Position numbers and translations under genes: made by a program. Below are positions 1-10,780 of a DNA stretch of 64,000 nucleotides, piece by piece (positions within the stretch are counted from its first letter, which is position 1; every line of letters starts with the position of its first letter). This DNA comes from Kitagawia praeruptora (lineage: Eukaryota > Streptophyta > Magnoliopsida > Apiales > Apiaceae): the NCBI GenBank assembly GCA_037693485.1, contig CM075346.1, positions 98,624,501-98,688,500 on the forward strand, given 5' to 3'. Below the pieces are notes generated by a model. The model was not told where the DNA came from. It ran no database searches and saw nothing but the letters and a program-made list of their open reading frames with translations.

Positions 1-2770
1 GATCCGCTTGGAACCTTGCACATAAACAAGTTGCGAACATTATGTCTGGTCTACTTGCAGTTAAATAGAGAAGTGAGCCAATCATACCTCGATAGCTTGT
101 GATGTCAACTGATTTACCTGATTTGTCTTCATCAAGCTTCGTGGCTGTTGCCATGGGAGTCTTAGCTGCTGATGCATCTTCTAGATTGTACTTCTTGAGT
201 AAATCTCTGACGTACTTGGATTGACAGATAAAGATACCATCTTTTCTCTGACTGATCTGTAATCCAAGGAAGAAGGACAGCTCTCCCATCATGCTCATCT
301 CGTATTTCTCTTGCATTAGCTTGGCAAATTTCTCGCACAAGCGCTCATTAGATGACCCGAAGATAATATCGTCCACATAGACTTGAACAAGTATTAAATC
401 ATTTTTCACATTCTTATAGAACAATGTTTTGTCAATTACTCCCCTAGTAAAACCACTTTCAATTAAGAATACGGATAGGGTTTCATACCAACATCTTGGG
501 GATTGCCTGAGGCCATAGACAGATTTGAAGAGAAGATACACAAAATCTACAAGTTCTGGATCAATGAAGCCAGGCGGCTGTTCCAGATACACCTCTTCTT
601 CTAACTCTCCGTTCAGGAAAGCACTTTTCACATCCATCTGGAAAACCTTGAAGTTCTTATGTGCTGCAAATGCCAAAAACATCCTGACTGCCTCAAGTCT
701 TGCAACTGGTGCATAGGTCTCATCATAATCAATTCCTTCTCGCTGAGAATAACCTTTTGCAACCAAACGAGCCTTGTTTCGTGTTACAAGTCCGTTTTCA
801 TCCATTTTATTTCTGAATACCCACCTTGCTCCAATTACTGATTTGTTCTTTGGTCGGGGTACCAGTTTCCAAACTTTCTGCCTTTCAAACTGATTGAGTT
901 CCTCTTGCATTGCAATCACCCAATCAGCATCACCAAGAGCTTCTTCTATTTCTTTAGGTTCAAGCTTGGATAAGAACCCAGAATATAAGCAAATATTAGC
1001 CAGGTCAGCTCTTGCGGATCTTCTAGTAGACACACCAGCATCTGGATCACCAATAATTAATTCAAACGGATGGTCTCTATTCCATACCCGTTCTCTTGGA
1101 AATTGTCTTGATGATTCAGCGTGACTTTCTGAGTTGTGGTGCTGACTACTTTGATTACTTTCACTAACTCCCCCTGAGTTAGTGCCAGCTCCTACAGAAC
1201 TAGAGTCAACTCGACTCGAGCCTTGAACAGTAGTCCTTGAGCTGCTATTTACTCCCCCTGAGTTGTTGCCGGTTCGTACTGAAGAAGTCTCTCCTGATCT
1301 TGTAGGATTAGCTTGTTCACTAGACTCAGGTTCTTCACGTACACTTGGAACATTTAATGGGACAACCAACTCAGGTTCATCTTCAAGTTCTTCTAAGTCC
1401 AGATTCTGAAATTTTAGGGACTCAGGTTCACTAGAATCTCTTGAAATTGATGAGAGTTTGGTATCGTCGAATCTGACGTTGTAGCTTTCAGTCACTTTTC
1501 GATCATTTACTAAGAACACCCTATAAGCTGCTACCACATCTGTGGAGTAACCAACAAAGATTCCTTCACGAGCTTTTGCTGCAAACTTGCCTAGATTTTC
1601 ATCATCTATAAGTACATAGCATTTTGCTCCAAAGACATGAAAGTATTTGATTGTTGGTCTTCTGCCGTTCATTAGCTCACATGGTGTCTTTTCTTTATCT
1701 TTTATAATCAAGGATCGATTTTGAGTGTAACACACGGTACTCACTGCTTCTGCCCAGAAATACAGAGGAAGTTTCGAATCATACAACAAAGTTCTTGCTG
1801 CTTCAACCAATGTTCTATTCTTCCTTTCAACTACTCCGTTTTGTTGTGGAGTTCTCGGGGCTGAATACTGACGACGTATTCCCTTAGATACACAGAAGTC
1901 ATTTAGCACTGCGTTTTTGAATTCAGTGCCATTGTCTGATCTAATCGTCTTCACAGTAAGTGTTGAAACATTCTCAATTTGAGTGATGTGATCAATGATT
2001 AGGAAAGGTACTTCGTCTTTCGTCATTGCGAACAATACCCATGTATACTTGGAGAAGTCATCCACGATTACCAATGCATATCTTTTCCTAGACAAAGATA
2101 GGACATTCACTGGGCCAAACAAATCCATATGAAGAAGTTGCAGAGGCTCAATGATACTAGAAATTTCTTTGCTTTTATGCGATGCTCGTTTCGACTTTCC
2201 CATTTCACAGGCTTCACAGAGTCCTTTCGGAGCGAACTCCATTTGAGGTAGATCTCTCACCAATTCTCGCCTCGCGAGAGCATTCATCGTTTTGAAGTTT
2301 AAGTGAGATAACTTTTTGTGCCATAACCAGCTTTCATCATCCGAAGCTTTGCTGTAGAAACAGGTGACTTCATTCTGATTTGCTGAATCCATGTCTGCAA
2401 CAAAAAGATCTGCCTTTCGAACTCCTCTCAAAGCCAGTGAGCCTTCCTTGATGTGAGTGATTGATACACCTTTCTTGTTGAAGACAATTTCGTAACCTTT
2501 GTCACAGAATTGACTGATACTCAACAAATTGTGCTTTAATCCCTCAACATAGGAAATATCTTCAATGATGACATTGCCAGTTTTCAATTTGCCATATCCC
2601 TTTGTCACACCTATGCTGTCATCTCCAAAGGTAACATAAGGGCCAGCCTTCATAACCAACTCTGTAAGCAGGGACTTGTTTCCAGTCATATGCCTCGATG
2701 CTCCACTGTCTAGCACCCATATGACTTTATTTCTATTTTGCTTAATGCCCTGCAATGACAGATTGATTAG
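1..2770 (-). CDS. copia pol: protease, integrase, reverse transcriptase (partial)
   Basis: Reading the minus strand, this frame is open from about 2770 to the window edge, with no stop found in my translation. In order it shows an aspartic protease motif (VLDSGASRHMTG, near 2710), the GAG pre-integrase segment with HKKLSHL, the integrase zinc finger (CEACEMGK), the integrase core (VRSDNG-type motif as TIRSDNGTEF, then PQQNGVVERKNRT), a hydrophilic linker rich in Ser, Asn and Gly, and RT with KARLVAKG, QMDVKSAFLNGELEEEVY and the catalytic YVDDIIFGS. It ends in LTASRPDIMFATCLCA, just before RNase H. Catalytic residues are intact, which makes this the best-preserved copia pol in the window. It lies one base out of frame with the upstream gag ORF. 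Confidence 0.9.
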
Positions 2771-5220
2771 ACTTTCTTCGGAACCCAACTTTGATTGGGT
2801 CCGGCTTTTCGATAAGATCGAGAATCAACAGATTTAACAACAGGAGATGCACTTTTCTTAATATTACTAGAGCTTTCGACTTCCTCCTTTCCTTTCTCAG
2901 ACTTGACATGTTTATCAGTCCTAGGAGAAGGTTTGTCACTCCTAACTTTAGGAGGACTGACAGTCTTAGCTCTCACATGCTTTTTCTTGATGTTTGAACT
3001 AGCAGCAGTATTTAAGCATGACTGGCTAGATGCATTCATTAAATTCACAAAAGTTTGCATGACATTAAAAGTGCGTGGCATACAATTAGGTTGACCACAC
3101 TGTGCATGATTTGGATGCAGATTATTCATTGTGTATGTAACAGGCATGGCATGTGCAGCAGGAACATTTATGTTAGCTTTACATGCATAAGAAAGATGTT
3201 CAGTAGATTTGCAGTGATAACATGCTTTCTTTATTCGTTCAGCCTTAACCTCTTTTATGCCTTTCTTCCATTGTTGTTTAACAGCCTTAGCTCCTATTCC
3301 TAGTCTAGATTCATCACTAGGGAAATTGATTTTAACTTGTTTGATAGGAGTTATAGGTTGTGCTTTCTGGCGATCTTCCATCTCAATCTCATATCTAGCT
3401 ATCAATTCAGTCTCTTCTTCTTCTATTCTAGGAACAAGGTGTTTGTAGATGGGTTTGACAGAAGATTTAAAAATGCTAGGAATTTCATTTTTAAGGTCAC
3501 TGGAACTAGTGTCTATAGGTCTCTTTCCTTCTTTGTTAGAAAGGTTAGAATAATCAAGTCCTACACCTACTCCAGTTATCTTCTTAAATACGTCATTATC
3601 TACATACACTTTACTAGCAGCTAGTTTGTAAGCTTCGCATTTAGTTTCTAACTCAGCTAGTTTGTTCCTAAGACATGCTTCTATTTCTTCCTTAAGGACG
3701 AGCTTGTGTTCCAAAGATTTAATAAAATCTCTTAGGGAAGTATCTACAGTGCAAGCAGCCTCTAACTCTTCCACTTTTGCCTCAAGCATTCTGCTTTTGG
3801 CGACAAGTGTTTTCTGTTCCTTTTGAGAAGTGTCTAGGCTTTTGCACAACATGTAGATCTCTTCGCTAAGAGCCCCGTTCTGTTCCTTATAATCATCAAT
3901 AGACATTTCTACTTTAAGGGTTAGAACTGGTTCCTCTGATGTCTCAGCCATGAGCGCAAAGTTTGCTACATGAGTAACATCTTCCTCATCTGAATCATCC
4001 CAAGCTCTTCCTTCTGTTACTAATAAAGCTCTTTTTCCATGTCTTTCCTTCACCAGCGATTCATACTTGCTTTTGAGGGCTTCAAATGTCTCTTTTGGAT
4101 AAGTCTGTTTAGGCTTTTTGCAGTCCGAGGCAAAATGTCCAGGTTCACCACAATTATAGCAATTGAACTTCATTTTGAAATCCAACGGAGATTTGTAGCT
4201 GGTACTCTTGCCTTTGCTTTTGTAGCCTGACGAACTACCACCACCCTTAGCAGCCCGATAGTAAGATGAAGAATTTCTCTGTGGTCGGTTGCTCTTTCTG
4301 AATCTCATGTTGCTGAACTTCCTTGCCATGTATGCCACGACACTATCGTCCATGTTGTCCAGCTCTTCTTGGGTGAAGTAGTCATCATCACTGTTAGATG
4401 CACACTCGTCATCATTATCAACTTGATGTGGTGCGGGTGATGATTTAGGCTTTGCTGCAACCATTGCCTTCTTAGACTCTTCCTCATCAGCAACTAATCC
4501 TGATGCAGTTTCTTTTCCTTTTGAATCATTTTCCCATGCTTGATCTTGAAGTGTCTCCAGCTCATAGGTCTTTAGAATTCCATAATATTCTTCCAGAGAA
4601 GTTGTATGCAAATCTCTGGTTTCTCTGATTGCGTAGACTCTATGTTCAATGCTCTTTGGCTGGTTCCTCAGATATCTCGTATTAGTCTCAACCATGGGGA
4701 GAGTAACACCTCTCAGATTCAAATCTAATACCAACTGACTGAATCGTAGATAGACGTCTGTTATGCCTTCTCCTTTTCTTATTCTGAAGGTGTCATACTC
4801 CATCTTGAGTATAAGTGTTTTGTTGCTTCTAACCTCTGCAGATCCTTCCATGACAACTTCTATCTTGTCCCAAATCTTCTTTGCTGTATTCAAACCTTTG
4901 ACTATGTTGAACATTTCATGATCAAGAGATTCCATCAAGGTTTGTCTTACAGAAGTATCATAAGCTATTTGCTCCTTGTCAGCATCCGTAAAGTCCGCTG
5001 CCTTTTTAGGCTCAGACCGAGCAGGTATAACCTCCTCTCCTTCCGTACGCTCAGGAATAGCTTTCATTGGAACGAATTTACCCTTTTCAAGGACTTCCAG
5101 ATACTCAGGGTTAATAGTCCCTAAGTAGAGTCTCATTCTGAAAACCCATTCTTCATAGTGATCTCGGTTGAACATTGGGATCTTGAAAGAATTTTTAGGA
5201 GCCATTTCAAATCTGGTCAC
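2767..5220 (-). CDS. SIRE-type copia gag polyprotein
   Basis: An 817-residue ORF. The preferred start is the internal Met of MAPKNSFKIPMFNRDHYEEW (about 5205), because that segment matches the usual N-terminus of plant copia gag; the upstream Met adds only five residues. The N-terminal half is a DUF4219/UBN2-type gag domain (YEEWVFRMRLYL; later VYLRFSQLVLDL). A CCHC zinc knuckle, CYNCGEPGHFASDC, lies near residue 355. After it comes a region rich in Glu, Lys and Leu, likely coiled coil (about residues 450-560), typical of the long SIRE gag. A second Cys/His cluster, CYHCKSTEHLSYAC, follows near residue 690. The protein forms virus-like particles and binds RNA in this family. The ORF ends at a TAA about 60 bases before the protease motif, which is in the -1 frame. 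Confidence 0.9.
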   Translation of the reverse strand: MTRFEMAPKNSFKIPMFNRDHYEEWVFRMRLYLGTINPEYLEVLEKGKFVPMKAIPERTEGEEVIPARSEPKKAADFTDADKEQIAYDTSVRQTLMESLDHEMFNIVKGLNTAKKIWDKIEVVMEGSAEVRSNKTLILKMEYDTFRIRKGEGITDVYLRFSQLVLDLNLRGVTLPMVETNTRYLRNQPKSIEHRVYAIRETRDLHTTSLEEYYGILKTYELETLQDQAWENDSKGKETASGLVADEEESKKAMVAAKPKSSPAPHQVDNDDECASNSDDDYFTQEELDNMDDSVVAYMARKFSNMRFRKSNRPQRNSSSYYRAAKGGGSSSGYKSKGKSTSYKSPLDFKMKFNCYNCGEPGHFASDCKKPKQTYPKETFEALKSKYESLVKERHGKRALLVTEGRAWDDSDEEDVTHVANFALMAETSEEPVLTLKVEMSIDDYKEQNGALSEEIYMLCKSLDTSQKEQKTLVAKSRMLEAKVEELEAACTVDTSLRDFIKSLEHKLVLKEEIEACLRNKLAELETKCEAYKLAASKVYVDNDVFKKITGVGVGLDYSNLSNKEGKRPIDTSSSDLKNEIPSIFKSSVKPIYKHLVPRIEEEETELIARYEIEMEDRQKAQPITPIKQVKINFPSDESRLGIGAKAVKQQWKKGIKEVKAERIKKACYHCKSTEHLSYACKANINVPAAHAMPVTYTMNNLHPNHAQCGQPNCMPRTFNVMQTFVNLMNASSQSCLNTAASSNIKKKHVRAKTVSPPKVRSDKPSPRTDKHVKSEKGKEEVESSSNIKKSASPVVKSVDSRSYRKAGPNQSWVPKKV

Positions 5221-5866
5221 TAAAAGTTTCTAAGTACCCAAGACTAGGCTATGTAGAATTTCTGCCAAGTCGAAATTTCTCTAAGTAGAAATTTTGCTCA
5301 AGTCGAAATTCACCAAGTAGAAATTGTCCAAGTCGAAATTCTATGTAGAAAATCTCAAGTCGAAATTCTATGTAGAACTTTTGTCCTTAGAATAAATTTT
5401 CTGCAGAATACTTTAATATTGAATAAACAATATCACCTTTTTGACTTTTGATACTTTACACACCGAAAGCAACTAACCCACTTGCTAGGCACTGAGTATG
5501 TCTTGTTACACTTTCGGCCAAGGAATATTTATCAAATCAAAAGTACAAAAACACCTTTTTGACTATCTTATTTGTTTGAAAAAGGAGATCAAAAAGTTGT
5601 TGGGTTATCTTCTTTGATAAGAACAGATGATGAACACTCAAGAACACCAAATATCAATTAACCCAGATTAATTCACAAAAATTAATTAAAATACACCCAA
5701 GCTAAATAATTACACCTGGAGTATTTAAATAATTTTTCCGGATGAGTTTTCACTAGAAACGAATTAAAACACACTTTTCGAAAAAATTAAAAGTAGATCT
5801 AGAAAATGAAAACTCACGATTCTTCTACCAAACACAAGGATCTATGTTTTGTATGTTAAACATCCT
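5221..5866 (-). other. SIRE element 5' leader with short-word repeats
   Basis: This is the untranslated leader between the primer binding site and gag. It has no ORF. Positions 5255-5375 hold four copies of AAGTCGAAATT alternating with GTAGAAATT/GTAGAAC words at irregular spacing of about 15-30 bases. The rest is AT-rich. The same GTAGAA/CTAC words return in the LTR at 6294-6385. Confidence 0.75.
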
Positions 5867-5877
5867 CTCTGATACCA
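5867..5877 (-). promoter_or_regulatory. Primer binding site (initiator tRNA-Met type)
   Basis: The minus strand reads TGGTATCAGAG immediately inside the LTR end (...CCTAACA). This is complementary to the 3' end of plant initiator tRNA-Met, the usual minus-strand primer of plant copia elements. Confidence 0.85.
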
Positions 5878-5879
5878 AT

Positions 5880-6899
5880 TGTTAGGTCCAAATGTGTTGT
5901 AGAGGGGGGGTGAATACAACTTTTCGATTATGAGAAGCAATAAATACGATGCAATAAATGAACACACAGATTCAAGGAATATATTTCTTTATATATAACT
6001 TGAAAAGGTTGCTACAACATTCATTACAAAGTATAACAGAAGTTCAGAGAGAAGTGAATGATTCTAAGCTCTGTGAATATACTCTCTCTCTTTTTCTTGT
6101 GTTTTCTCAATATTGCTCACTAACTAAAAACATTACACAAGTGCTTCTATTTATACTACATGTAATCTATGTCCTGTAGTCTTCAAAGACTAAGATGTAC
6201 GTGGCCCAATGATGTCCACATAAATCTTGCCTTATCTTGAAAGCTTGGAAATCTGCCAATCAGAAGATGCCATGTGTCATGTTGAAGCTGCACTCTAAGT
6301 AGAACTTCTACTTAGCCATCTCGAAATTTCTAAGTAGAACTTCTACTTAGAAATATTCTACTTGGCCATCCAGAACATTTAGTACTTAGAAAATATTCCG
6401 GTCTTCAACTTGAAACTTCAATGCACATCTTGAGCTTGTGATATCTTCATGTCTTCTTTATTCTTCAACAAGCTCTTGAACATGGATCTTTATTACTGAC
6501 ATAAACTTACTATCAATGTCCTGACACTTGATGCACTGGTCTGGTTCATAAGTGACTAGTCTTGATAGTGTTTCTGCTTCTTGAATAAATTACCATATTC
6601 ACTTAGTAACTTGGCTTTCCAATATTCGTTTTCCTTCTTGTTCACTTGAAATCAATTGGTCTTGTTGATACTGATAGTTATGATCTTGATTCTCGATTTC
6701 TCAAATCACTGAGGCCTGAACAACTTTGACTTGAACTTCTCTCAATGATTTCTTCTTGGCTTGATCATAGTTAACATGTTCAATTGTATCAATTACCTTG
6801 TCTTCATTTAGTGTTGATTTCTTGTGACTTCTTGTTCTTGATTGTCTTCTGGTTAAGTATCTTTTCTTTTAATTGAGTTACATTAGTTATAGTGTTACA
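5880..6899 (-). repeat. 5' LTR of the minus-strand SIRE element
   Basis: The inner edge is exact: on the plus strand it starts TGTTAGGTCC at 5880, beside the primer binding site. It carries the GGGGGGGTGAATAC motif. A TATA box on the minus strand (TATAAATAG, 6147-6155) separates a roughly 0.75-kb U3 from a roughly 0.27-kb R-U5. U3 contains a cluster of GTAGAACTTCTAC-type palindromes (6294-6385). The outer edge is inferred from a terminal ACA at 6899. Confidence 0.7.
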
Positions 6900-7021
6900 A
6901 GTTAATACACTCTGCCTTTCAATTTCTTACTTCATGTAATAAAGCATTAAAATCTAATTAATAACTATTCAATTAAATGCAAAATATGACTAATCTATTG
7001 ATAAATCTCATCTAAAACATA

Positions 7022-7325
7022 CTCCCTCCGTCCCTCTCATTTCTTTACAGTTACTATTTTGGGGTGTCCCTCTCATTTCTTTACATATCATAAATAGTAA
7101 GTTTATTCCACTATTACACCCACTACTTTCCTCCACTATCTCATATTTAATAATAAAAAACACTATTACACCCACTACTTTCCTCCACTATCTCAAATCT
7201 ATTATTAAATATTGATAGATCCTACCACTTTACCCACTTTTCATCTAACTTTAAACATTTTTTTATACATTCTCTTGGTCTCCGTGCCTATTTCCAATGT
7301 AAACTACCTAGAGGGACGGAGGGAG
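7022..7325. mobile_element. Stowaway MITE (Tc1/mariner)
   Basis: A 304-bp non-coding element with terminal inverted repeats CTCCCTCCGTCCCTCT and AGAGGGACGGAGGGAG, flanked by TA target duplications at 7020-7021 and 7326-7327. The termini are diagnostic of Stowaway. Two internal direct repeats are visible: GTCCCTCTCATTTCTTTACA (near 7030 and 7066) and a 35-bp CACCCACTACTTTCC unit (near 7120 and 7163). Confidence 0.95.
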
Positions 7326-7327
7326 TA

Positions 7328-7942
7328 TATAATTATATACTCTATCAGTTATCTAATTTTCCTGGTTCAAACGGTGCATTGGAATACCTTGCTAAGACTT
7401 CTCTTCCACTCATACTTGGCCGACTCGATTCGGTCAAAATCTGGCCCGAAAAAGCCCGGTTCGGCCCGGGCTTAGGACCTTCAACGGGTCATATATTTTG
7501 AGACAAGACCCGGTACGGGCCACCGGCCTGACCCAATTATTCTAATATATTTACAAATATTTGCCAATTTATACTAACAAAAACAAAAGGAAAATTAATA
7601 CAAACGAAAAAGAAAATGAATAGAAACAAAAAGTAAACTAGCCGCCACTTCGACCACTGTTTTAACGTAACAGTGGCGCCAGTTTCCTTTACTGAATTTG
7701 ACCACCAAGGCTTCAGCTATACCATTTTTGTCTAAACGAACGCCCATATACCAGTTTTGTCCAAAAATCAATCCACCTACACTACTTTTGTCCAGGAGCC
7801 CTTGAACTACGGTCAAAGAGATATTATAATAGCAATTGTGTTGTTTGTATTATTGTGATTTTAATTAGCAAGTTTTTCGAATTTACAGTTAACTTGAAGC
7901 TATACAAGTCTAAGGACAAGTGCTTTGAAGTTAACTCTCCTT
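7328..7942. other. Unassigned spacer with a GC-rich hairpin
   Basis: No supported gene. A perfect hyphenated palindrome (AAGCCCGG, six-base loop, CCGGGCTT) lies at 7452-7473 in a GC-rich island rich in GGCCCG words (7420-7540). That island contrasts sharply with the AT-rich surroundings and may be the terminus of an unidentified element. The 73-residue minus ORF at 7595-7816 has no recognisable domain. Confidence 0.4.
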
Positions 7943-8253
7943 CAGGGGCGGGGCAAACAAATTTGAGGTCCTGTGCGAGGTCTTAAAATTTGGCCCCCAT
8001 TTATATCTTATTATGAATTCAAAATACGATATAATTTAAAATAAAGTCTAACAAATTCATTTAAATAGAGATGTTGTTCTTGCATGTTTTACAACAAAAT
8101 TATTATGAAGCAATCGGAATTTTTTTATTCAAAATTTCAAACTCTCTCTCTACATATATATAAATATATATATAAAGAGGAAAAAATTTTGGGGCCCTAT
8201 ATTTTTGGGGCACTATGCGGTCGTTCACCCCGCGCACCCCAGCCCCACCCCTG
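7943..8253. mobile_element. hAT-type MITE
   Basis: A 311-bp non-coding element starting CAGGGGCGGGGC and ending GCCCCACCCCTG (imperfect 12-bp terminal inverted repeats). It is flanked by a perfect 8-bp target duplication CTCTCCTT at 7935-7942 and 8254-8261. CAGGG ends plus an 8-bp duplication identify the hAT superfamily. The interior is AT-rich with no transposase. Confidence 0.95.
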
Positions 8254-8261
8254 CTCTCCTT

Positions 8262-8989
8262 ATAGTATTATACAAGGGTGTTGAGATTACAAAAGCAAGT
8301 AACGTGATTGGTTTTCTAGTTCTTAGTCATGGATAGTTGATTGAGTTTTCTAATTCTAGCCTCTTCATTCTTAGTCAAGGAGAGTTGTGAATAAAAATCT
8401 TTGTTCACTCCAGCCTTAATATAAAGCAAAGCCTTTTGCCTATTCTTACTCCAGACTAGGCAGCAATCATTGAAGAGTTTTTAAGAGAAAATCGATCAGA
8501 GGTTGAAATTAATATCATGTAACAAACAATTCATGAAGAGTCGTTTCCACTAATATATAGCATGATAGTGATACCCATTCATTACACTAATATTCCTTCT
8601 ATTTACGTGGTACCTGTAGTGATGCAGACAACTCTCAACTGACACACAGCCATGGTAATAAGTAATCCAATGTAGTCTACATGAACATCAGACATGGTAA
8701 TAAGTAATCCAATGTAGACCACATTAACATGGTAGAAAACTAATCCACTGTAATTTGCATGAAGCACGGTTACGATAATAGTGACATTTACCTTGATGGT
8801 GATATGTCAAAACACTGTTGAGTACGGCATTCATAAATTAAGGCAGAAAAATTAAATTAGTTAGGTTACAAGGCAAAACACACAATCCTTACTGAATACA
8901 ACATGACACAATCAGTTCATGTTTCATACTCAATATAAAACACAATCCTTAAACCACACTAAAACATATATTAATCACATATTCACATG
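8262..8989. repeat. Spacer with a short degenerate tandem repeat
   Basis: AT-rich DNA downstream of the minus-strand DUF6598-like exon. Starts of a repeat CATGGTAATAAGTAATCCAA occur at 8651 and 8693, with a diverged third copy from 8728, giving units of about 35-42 bp. Nothing else was recognised; it may include the 3' untranslated region of that gene. Confidence 0.5.
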
Positions 8990-9901
8990 TCATTGTCGAA
9001 TGGAAGAGGGCCTCGAATATTGATAGTCGTATTCCGAATAAACTGATTCTATATTCGCATCCCATTTGGCACTTACTTGGAAAATGGGTCTTGCATCACA
9101 TTCTTGTGCATCAGAGTCCCCAAAGTTTTTAGCCTTTAAGGGTCTTCCATCAGAATCCCCGCAGTGTTTAGCGTTTAGGGAATAACTGGCTTTGTAATGC
9201 TTACCATTAACATGCAGCGACATGTCCACGAAGAGCACAGAATTCAACGGTACAGCTACACGGAATTTGGACAATGGAATCACACCATCAGTTCCTAGAT
9301 TAATTTTTCTACTAGCCTTCTTTGCAAAGAGCACACTTGTACACTTGGACTGGTCTGATTTGCTGTTACTAGCAACAACTACTCCATAAATATCCAAACC
9401 AGCAAAGTTGTCTAACAACTTAATCTCCAGATTGGCTACCGCAGCACTGGGAAACAACCCCAACAAAACCGAGATCTCTCTGGTGCCATCAGTGGATCGG
9501 ATTCGTCTTTCTTTTAAATCAACCACAGTACCGTCGTAAAGATCTGCACCATGCCATTGTATGTCTGTAGTGTCATTGAAGGCACCAGAAAAAAGGTCAA
9601 ACTGCAGTTGGAAATATTCATCTGGAATATAACAGGTTGGTCCTTTGACCGTTACAACAAGGTCATCCCCATGCTTAATTGATGGATTACTTAAATCGAC
9701 ATCTCGTTCTGCTATGTCGTACAGGTACTGAACACCTTTAGAAGAAGTCAATTTGATTGTGCCATGCTGCTCCGAGGGTTTTACTAAATCATGGCCTAAA
9801 TATATCATGTTAAACACCTCAATTAGAGGGATCCCCTTGCCTCGCCTATGCCCCTTCATACATATATATTCGTCAGCTTGGAATAGGGTTCCATTAATCA
9901 A
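8990..9901 (-). CDS. DUF6598-like protein, terminal coding exon
   Basis: A clean minus-strand frame of 303 residues ending at 8990, with no retroelement motif. Residues about 45-260 resemble the plant DUF6598 domain. The recognisable parts are a central LEIKLLDNFAGLDIYGVVVA strand pattern, a spacer, then VIPLSKFRVAVPLNSVLFVD near the end of the domain. I judge this from memory of the family pattern. The biochemical role of DUF6598 is unknown; in some plant proteins I recall it alongside a ribosome-inactivating domain. The open frame begins at a TTG just after a pyrimidine-rich tract ending AAAAAG at about 9903, so it probably enters through a splice acceptor and has upstream exons. Otherwise the first ATG is at residue 15 (MKGHRRGKG). 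The tail (about residue 245 on) is acidic and repeats a CGDSDGRPLKAK/FGDSDAQ motif. It is the most intact host-gene sequence in the window. Confidence 0.55.
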   Translation of the reverse strand: MINGTLFQADEYICMKGHRRGKGIPLIEVFNMIYLGHDLVKPSEQHGTIKLTSSKGVQYLYDIAERDVDLSNPSIKHGDDLVVTVKGPTCYIPDEYFQLQFDLFSGAFNDTTDIQWHGADLYDGTVVDLKERRIRSTDGTREISVLLGLFPSAAVANLEIKLLDNFAGLDIYGVVVASNSKSDQSKCTSVLFAKKASRKINLGTDGVIPLSKFRVAVPLNSVLFVDMSLHVNGKHYKASYSLNAKHCGDSDGRPLKAKNFGDSDAQECDARPIFQVSAKWDANIESVYSEYDYQYSRPSSIRQ

Positions 9902-10780
9902 TCTTTTTACATATAAACAGCAAATAAAAAAGAAAAGAAAAAAAATGTGAATGCCTAACTAAAAGTAAAATTCAATCTGGAAAGTTGGCTAATACAGAAT
10001 ATTTCATTGTATATATGTTTAGGCATAAGCTACACACACATGTATAATTCATGACACATGTCTCTTTTACCATTGAATTACCAGAACGCGACATTATTAA
10101 TTTGCGGAATTGAACTAAAGCAGAAGAGGTAACTATTTGATGTAGGACAAAGGTGGGGAAGGGGTATTAACAAGGGATTAAACCTATCTCCGCAGAGAAT
10201 CGGCTACACACAATAAATCCTCATATTTAATTCATATAATTTAACTCTAATAAATAAGGGTGATTACAATTGTATATAAAGAGATACATTCTGATTAGTA
10301 GCCTTAGGATAGTTAACTTTTAATCTAACAATTTTCGTCGGATTTGCAATAATGACTCGGAGTATAAATAATAGGTATAATTTAGATCCAAAATGCTTTG
10401 GTGTATGTAATTTAGCAAATGTTTCATTCTGAAATAAAGATGAGAATAATATACCTTACTTTTGTCTTTGGTTTCCCTATTTACTCAACACTTTTTCCGT
10501 TTATCATGTCTTTAAATTACATTGGTTTTGATTTGCATAAAGTTTTTATTATTGATGGTACTATTCTGAGTTTAGTTATCAGATCCTGTTATAGGTCTTG
10601 GATAATAATTTTGACACAAATCTTAATCTCTTGATTTGAGTTGTCGGACAGGCTAGTGTTTATAGTTTTAGTACAAGCAAAGAACAACCAAATGGCCCCT
10701 GCCATTTTTCTGATGTGAATTACGAGAGAATATCACTGTATTTTTTAAAAGATCCCAAAATATAAGGTGATAAGGGACGA
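9902..10780. other. AT-rich spacer, no gene recognised
   Basis: If the DUF6598-like exon has upstream exons they could lie here on the minus strand, but I found no convincing donor and acceptor pair with coding sequence. No inverted repeats or element termini were seen. Confidence 0.4.

Larger units (their letters stand above)
1..6899 (-). mobile_element. SIRE-type Ty1/copia retrotransposon, 5' part
   Basis: The element runs right to left: LTR (from about 6899 to 5880), tRNA-Met-type primer binding site, a repeat-bearing leader, a long gag (2767-5220) and pol (to position 1). The window cuts it at the RT/RNase H boundary, so RNase H, any third ORF and the 3' LTR lie outside. The order protease, integrase, RT is seen directly and defines Ty1/copia. 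The very long gag with a C-terminal coiled coil and the GGGGGGGTGAATAC motif at the LTR edge fit the SIRE/Maximus lineage from family knowledge. The outer LTR edge is uncertain because the partner LTR is absent; GTGTTACA at 6899 is the best candidate. Confidence 0.9.

Noticed and set aside
525..1124. Plus-strand ORFs in the first kilobase
   Set aside because: They are shadows of the open copia pol frame on the minus strand.
7595..7816. 73-residue minus-strand ORF as a small gene
   Set aside because: No start context, domain or splice support, and it lies in DNA between two MITEs.
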